The position numbers were made by a program, and so were the translations under genes. Under the pieces are notes generated by a model that was not told the origin of the DNA, made no database searches, and saw nothing but the letters and a program-made list of their open reading frames with translations. From an uncultured Holophagales bacterium (GTDB lineage Bacteria > Acidobacteriota > Thermoanaerobaculia > UBA5066): a stretch of DNA of 9,103 nucleotides. Positions 6,174 to 9,103 of the stretch are shown in pieces. Numbering within the stretch: position 1 is the stretch's first letter; the number at the start of each line of letters is the position of its first letter. Where the stretch lies: contig CALBDV010000720.1 of NCBI GenBank assembly GCA_937927565.1, positions 1 to 9,103 on the forward strand, written 5' to 3'.

Positions 6174-6416
6174 GATAGCCGAGGATCGCCAGTCGGGCGC
6201 GAAAAAGAGAGAACACCAGCGACAGTAACAAGCGCGTGTCTCGAAGGGCTGTCGCCCGATGGGATTTCACCGCGACACCTTCTACGGGGCCCGCAGCTCC
6301 TCCCATGTCGCCGGCTATCCCTCTCCGTCGAGCAGACGCGCAAGGTGTCCGTACCGGGAAACGCGCCCCGCCTCGCGCAGTGGCGATGACGTCGCGCCTG
6401 TGATAGACGGACAGCG
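6174..6416. other. intergenic region before ligA
   Basis: This lies between the divergent minus-strand operon and ligA. I see no convincing gene on either strand; the open frames here have Arg/Ser/Pro-rich composition typical of antisense reading in GC-rich DNA. It should contain the ligA promoter, but no clear -35/-10 pair stands out. Immediately before the ligA ATG there is only a weak ribosome binding site (GACGGACAGCG). Confidence 0.4.
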
Positions 6417-8438
6417 ATGCTCGACCAGCAGGAAGCGCTCTCGGATGCTCGGAAGCGCATCGAGGAACTGCGCGTCCAGCTTGAGCACCACAACTACCGT
6501 TACCACGTCCTCGACGCACCCGAGATTTCCGACGCCGAGTACGACCGCCTCATCCGCGAGCTCGAGAGCTTCGAGCAGGCGTATCCGGAAATGCTCGCCG
6601 ACGACTCGCCGACTCAACGCGTGGGCGCGAGCCCGGCGACGCTGTTCGCCCCGGCCCGCCATTCTTCGCCGCTGTTGTCGCTGGCCAACGCCTTTGACGA
6701 TGGAGAGCTGATCGCCTGGCGCGACCGCGTGGTCAAGGGCCTCGGGCGCGAGCCGACGTACGTAGCCGAGCCGAAGATCGACGGGGTCTCTGTCGCCGTC
6801 GTTTACGAACGCGGCCGACTCACCCGCGGCGCCACGCGCGGCGACGGCCGGGTCGGCGAGGACGTGACGGCGAATGTGAGAACGATTCGTGCCGTACCCG
6901 CGCGCCTGCGCACCAACACTCCGCCCGACTGGCTAGAGGTGCGCGGCGAGGTGTTCCTTCGCGTTGTTGACTTCGACCGAATCAATGAGGAGCAAGGCGC
7001 GGCCGGCAAGCCTCTGTTCGCTAACCCACGCAATGCCACCGCGGGCCTCCTGCGCCAGAAGGACCCGCAGGTCACAGGGACGCGGCCGCTGAGCGTCTAC
7101 TTCCACGGACTGGTGCGCATTGCCGGGTGGCATCTCGAGAGCTACACCGAGACGCTCGCCTACCTGCGTGATCTTGGCCTGCGCACGCACCCGGAAGGGA
7201 AGGTCTGCGCCACACTGGACGACGTGCGGGCCTACATCACCGACATGGAGGCGCGACGGCATGCCCTTGAGCATGAGATAGACGGCACTGTCATCAAAGT
7301 GGATCGTCACAGCGATCAGAACGAGCTGGGCGCGACCTCAAGATTCCCGCGTTGGGCGATCGCGTACAAGTTCCCGCCCGAGGAGCAGACCACCAAGCTG
7401 TGCGACATAATGGTCAGCGTCGGGCGGACGGGAGCGGTCACGCCCTTCGCCGTGCTCGAGCCTGTGCGCGTGGGCGGTGTGACGATCTCCATGGCGACGC
7501 TGCATAACGCCGACGAGGTCGCGCGCAAGGGCCTCCTCATCGGCGACACAGTGGTAGTGCGGCGCGCGGGCGAGGTCATTCCGGAGGTTATCGCGCCCAT
7601 CCCTAGCCTAAGGGACGGCAGCGAGCTCGACTTCGTCATGCCGAAGGAGTGCCCGCATTGCGGGACGGAGCTGTTGCGCATTGAGAGCGAAGCCGTCGTC
7701 CGCTGTCCCAACCTGCTCTGTCCCGCTCAGGTCTGGGGACGCGTCGTTCACTTCGCTAGCCGCGGAGCCATGGACATCGAGCACCTTGGCGAGCGGACCG
7801 CCAGCGAGCTCCTGGACCGGAAGCTCATCTCCGACCCCGCCGACATCTTCTCCCTGAAAGAGAAGGAGATCGCCCAGCTCCCCGGCTTCAAGGACCGCGC
7901 GATCTCGAACCTCGTCGACGCCATCGCCGCCGCCAAGGATCGTCCGATCGATCGCCTGCTGTTCGGGTTCGGGATTCGGCATGTGGGAGCGTCGGCGGCA
8001 CGAGCGCTGGCCAACGCGTTCGGGTCGATCGACCGGCTCGCCGCCGCTTCCGCCGACGGAATCTCGACAGTGGATGGTGTGGGCGACGTGATCGCAGGCG
8101 CGGTGCGGGCGTTCTTCGATCGCCCTGATACCGCGGTGATGCTGGACAAGTTGCGGCGGGCGGGCGTCCGCTTCGAGGAGGTGCGCGATGGGCGCACCGG
8201 CTCCCTCACCGGCAAGACATTCGCGATCACGGGTACGCTGACTATGATGTCGCGGGAGGAGGCCAAGGAGAAGATCGAGGCCCTAGGCGGCAAGGTCACA
8301 AACAGCCTTTCGATCCGAACCGACTACCTGATCGTCGGCGAGATGCCCGGATCGAAGTTGGCCAAGGCGACGAGGCTCGACGTCGCGACCCTGGATTTGA
8401 AGGCGTTCCTCGCCTTGCTCGCAGACTCTTGCCGTTGA
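6417..8438 (+). CDS. ligA: NAD+-dependent DNA ligase LigA
   Basis: LigA seals nicks between Okazaki fragments and during repair, using NAD+ to adenylate itself. The 673-residue product has the normal full length and all domains. The Ia domain with HHNYRYHVLD (24-33) binds the NMN part of NAD+. The adenylation site is KIDG, with catalytic K120, inside YVAEPKIDGVS. The nucleotidyltransferase core includes LEVRGEVF (173-180) and HEIDGTVIK (286-294). An OB fold follows, with SVGRTGAVTPFAVLEPV (334-350). The four-cysteine zinc finger is C412, C415, C430 and C435. The helix-hairpin-helix region spans about 450-590 and the BRCT domain (TGKTFAITGTL onward) about 598-670. No key residue is missing. 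The first ATG gives the usual N-terminus. It stands alone on the plus strand, is more GC-rich than the minus-strand operon to its left, and probably belongs to the chromosomal backbone. Confidence 0.98.
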   Translation: MLDQQEALSDARKRIEELRVQLEHHNYRYHVLDAPEISDAEYDRLIRELESFEQAYPEMLADDSPTQRVGASPATLFAPARHSSPLLSLANAFDDGELIAWRDRVVKGLGREPTYVAEPKIDGVSVAVVYERGRLTRGATRGDGRVGEDVTANVRTIRAVPARLRTNTPPDWLEVRGEVFLRVVDFDRINEEQGAAGKPLFANPRNATAGLLRQKDPQVTGTRPLSVYFHGLVRIAGWHLESYTETLAYLRDLGLRTHPEGKVCATLDDVRAYITDMEARRHALEHEIDGTVIKVDRHSDQNELGATSRFPRWAIAYKFPPEEQTTKLCDIMVSVGRTGAVTPFAVLEPVRVGGVTISMATLHNADEVARKGLLIGDTVVVRRAGEVIPEVIAPIPSLRDGSELDFVMPKECPHCGTELLRIESEAVVRCPNLLCPAQVWGRVVHFASRGAMDIEHLGERTASELLDRKLISDPADIFSLKEKEIAQLPGFKDRAISNLVDAIAAAKDRPIDRLLFGFGIRHVGASAARALANAFGSIDRLAAASADGISTVDGVGDVIAGAVRAFFDRPDTAVMLDKLRRAGVRFEEVRDGRTGSLTGKTFAITGTLTMMSREEAKEKIEALGGKVTNSLSIRTDYLIVGEMPGSKLAKATRLDVATLDLKAFLALLADSCR

Positions 8439-9097
8439 CCGGGCGCATGCTGAACTACGCATGGTACGCGCCGGCGGGCGGCTACGTGTGGCAACTGCCT
8501 TTTCGAGCCGAGCGAAGGCGCCAGCCGCGCTCTCGTCGGGGGCTTCGCCCGTGTCCAAGTGGCTCGGAGTCGATCTTGGATAGCCAAGTCTGCCACAGAC
8601 GGGAAAACACCCATAAGGTCCGTGGGCATCATTGTTTCGGCTCCGTGGTGGAGGACCATGAAGACCCGCCTTCTCCCGAGCGCTCCGATGAACAGGCCGA
8701 GCTCGAGGATCACGTTGTCGCGCGGCGCGTCAAGTTCCTGCTCGCTAACGACCACGCGATCATCCGGACCGAGCACTAGTACGGCGAGGTCTGAATCGAA
8801 TGCGAGTTCCTCGAGGGACTCGATGGAGACGCCAGAGGGGTCGAACACCCGATTCGTCCAGACCGTGGCGACCACGTTGTCGTGTTTGAGGCCTGCCTGG
8901 ATCTCGGAAGCGATCTTCTGGGTTTCGACTGACGATCCGATGAAAAGCCTCGGCATCTCGTTTCGACGACGCACCAGCTGGTTCCGCTGTCGGAGTCGAT
9001 CCGCCAACTCGCGTGCGAGGATGCGCCAGCATTCAGCATGCACTGCCGCCATCTTCGTGAAGGTCGGCCCCTTCAACACGCGTCGGAAAGTGACCAC
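8324..9097 (-). CDS. TIR-like (CAP12/Pycsar effector type) protein
   Basis: The central part is a TIR-like nucleotide-binding domain. From the Met at 8956 it reads MPRLFIGSSVETQKIASEIQ, VATVWTNRVF, LAVLVLGPDD and the diagnostic APRDNVILELGLFIGALGRR, ending with a PTDLMGV segment. The Glu in DNVILELG matches the catalytic Glu of bacterial TIR NADases that deplete NAD+ after a cyclic-nucleotide signal in CBASS and Pycsar defence. No cyclase is visible here, so a defence role is inferred. The frame is open to the window edge: GTG 9097 or ATG 9052 would add a basic helical N-terminal segment (HAECWRILARELADRLRQR), and ATG 8956 is the minimal start; none has a strong ribosome binding site. After PTDLMGV the frame turns Arg/Pro-rich and overlaps ligA by 115 nt. 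The true end may lie in another frame, for example the one stopping at 8482. Confidence 0.72.
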   Translation of the reverse strand: MVTFRRVLKGPTFTKMAAVHAECWRILARELADRLRQRNQLVRRRNEMPRLFIGSSVETQKIASEIQAGLKHDNVVATVWTNRVFDPSGVSIESLEELAFDSDLAVLVLGPDDRVVVSEQELDAPRDNVILELGLFIGALGRRRVFMVLHHGAETMMPTDLMGVFPSVADLAIQDRLRATWTRAKPPTRARLAPSLGSKRQLPHVAARRRVPCVVQHAPGQRQESASKARNAFKSRVATSSLVALANFDPGISPTIR

Positions 9098-9103
9098 CCT
9101 CGC

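Noticed and set aside
6121..6711. Frames on both strands around the ligA start (up to 150 residues)
   Set aside because: They overlap the ligA N-terminus in other frames and are Arg/Ser-rich with no recognisable domain.
7316..8299. Long minus-strand frames antisense to ligA (up to 183 residues)
   Set aside because: They mirror the codons of an intact, fully recognisable ligase and have Ser/Arg/Pro-rich composition without motifs; they are shadows of GC-rich coding DNA.
8439..8530. Possible rho-independent terminator between ligA and the convergent TIR-like gene
   Set aside because: The stretch is GC-rich with short repeats (cgcatg twice), but I find no stable hairpin followed by a T run on either strand.
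8760..9039. Other minus-strand frames over the TIR-like domain (87-90 residues)
   Set aside because: Out of frame with the recognisable TIR-like domain and without motifs of their own.

Overview
The window comes from a high-GC bacterium. It carries a complete NAD+-dependent DNA ligase gene (ligA) and has bacterial gene spacing with many GTG and TTG starts. The sequence alone does not fix the phylum. There are no rRNA genes, no CRISPR array, and no tRNA or IS element that I can recognise.

Layout. (1) Positions 1-973, plus strand, very GC-rich: the end of a membrane protein gene with an apparent +1 frameshift, then a GTGA-coupled VirD4/TraD-like conjugation ATPase that breaks off shortly after its Walker A region. 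(2) Positions about 974-6120, minus strand, visibly less GC-rich: a compact operon. In transcription order it holds a possible 44-52 residue peptide, a nucleotidyltransferase, two different radical SAM proteins with SPASM-like C-terminal cysteines, a metallo-beta-lactamase-fold hydrolase of the PhnP/PqqB type, and a ComB-like phosphatase. A cysteine-rich frame runs on past the last gene. Three junctions are 4-nt stop/start overlaps (ATGA, GTGA, TTGA), so the genes are probably translated together. (3) Positions 6417-8438, plus strand: ligA. (4) Positions 8324-9097, minus strand and convergent with ligA: a TIR-like protein of the Pycsar/CAP12 type whose C-terminal reading frame is uncertain.

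The point of interest is the minus-strand operon. Its families are each known, but I do not recognise the combination as a described pathway. Paired radical SAM/SPASM enzymes with a PqqB/PhnP-like hydrolase suggest maturation of a peptide or a small cofactor-like molecule. The nucleotidyltransferase, phosphodiesterase-like hydrolase and phosphatase suggest a phosphorylated or nucleotidylated intermediate that is later trimmed. This is inference; no substrate can be read from the DNA. Two short frames, one at each end of the operon, are candidate precursor peptides. The operon abuts a broken conjugation gene, and a TIR-like gene lies beyond ligA, so the neighbourhood looks like an accessory, horizontally acquired region.
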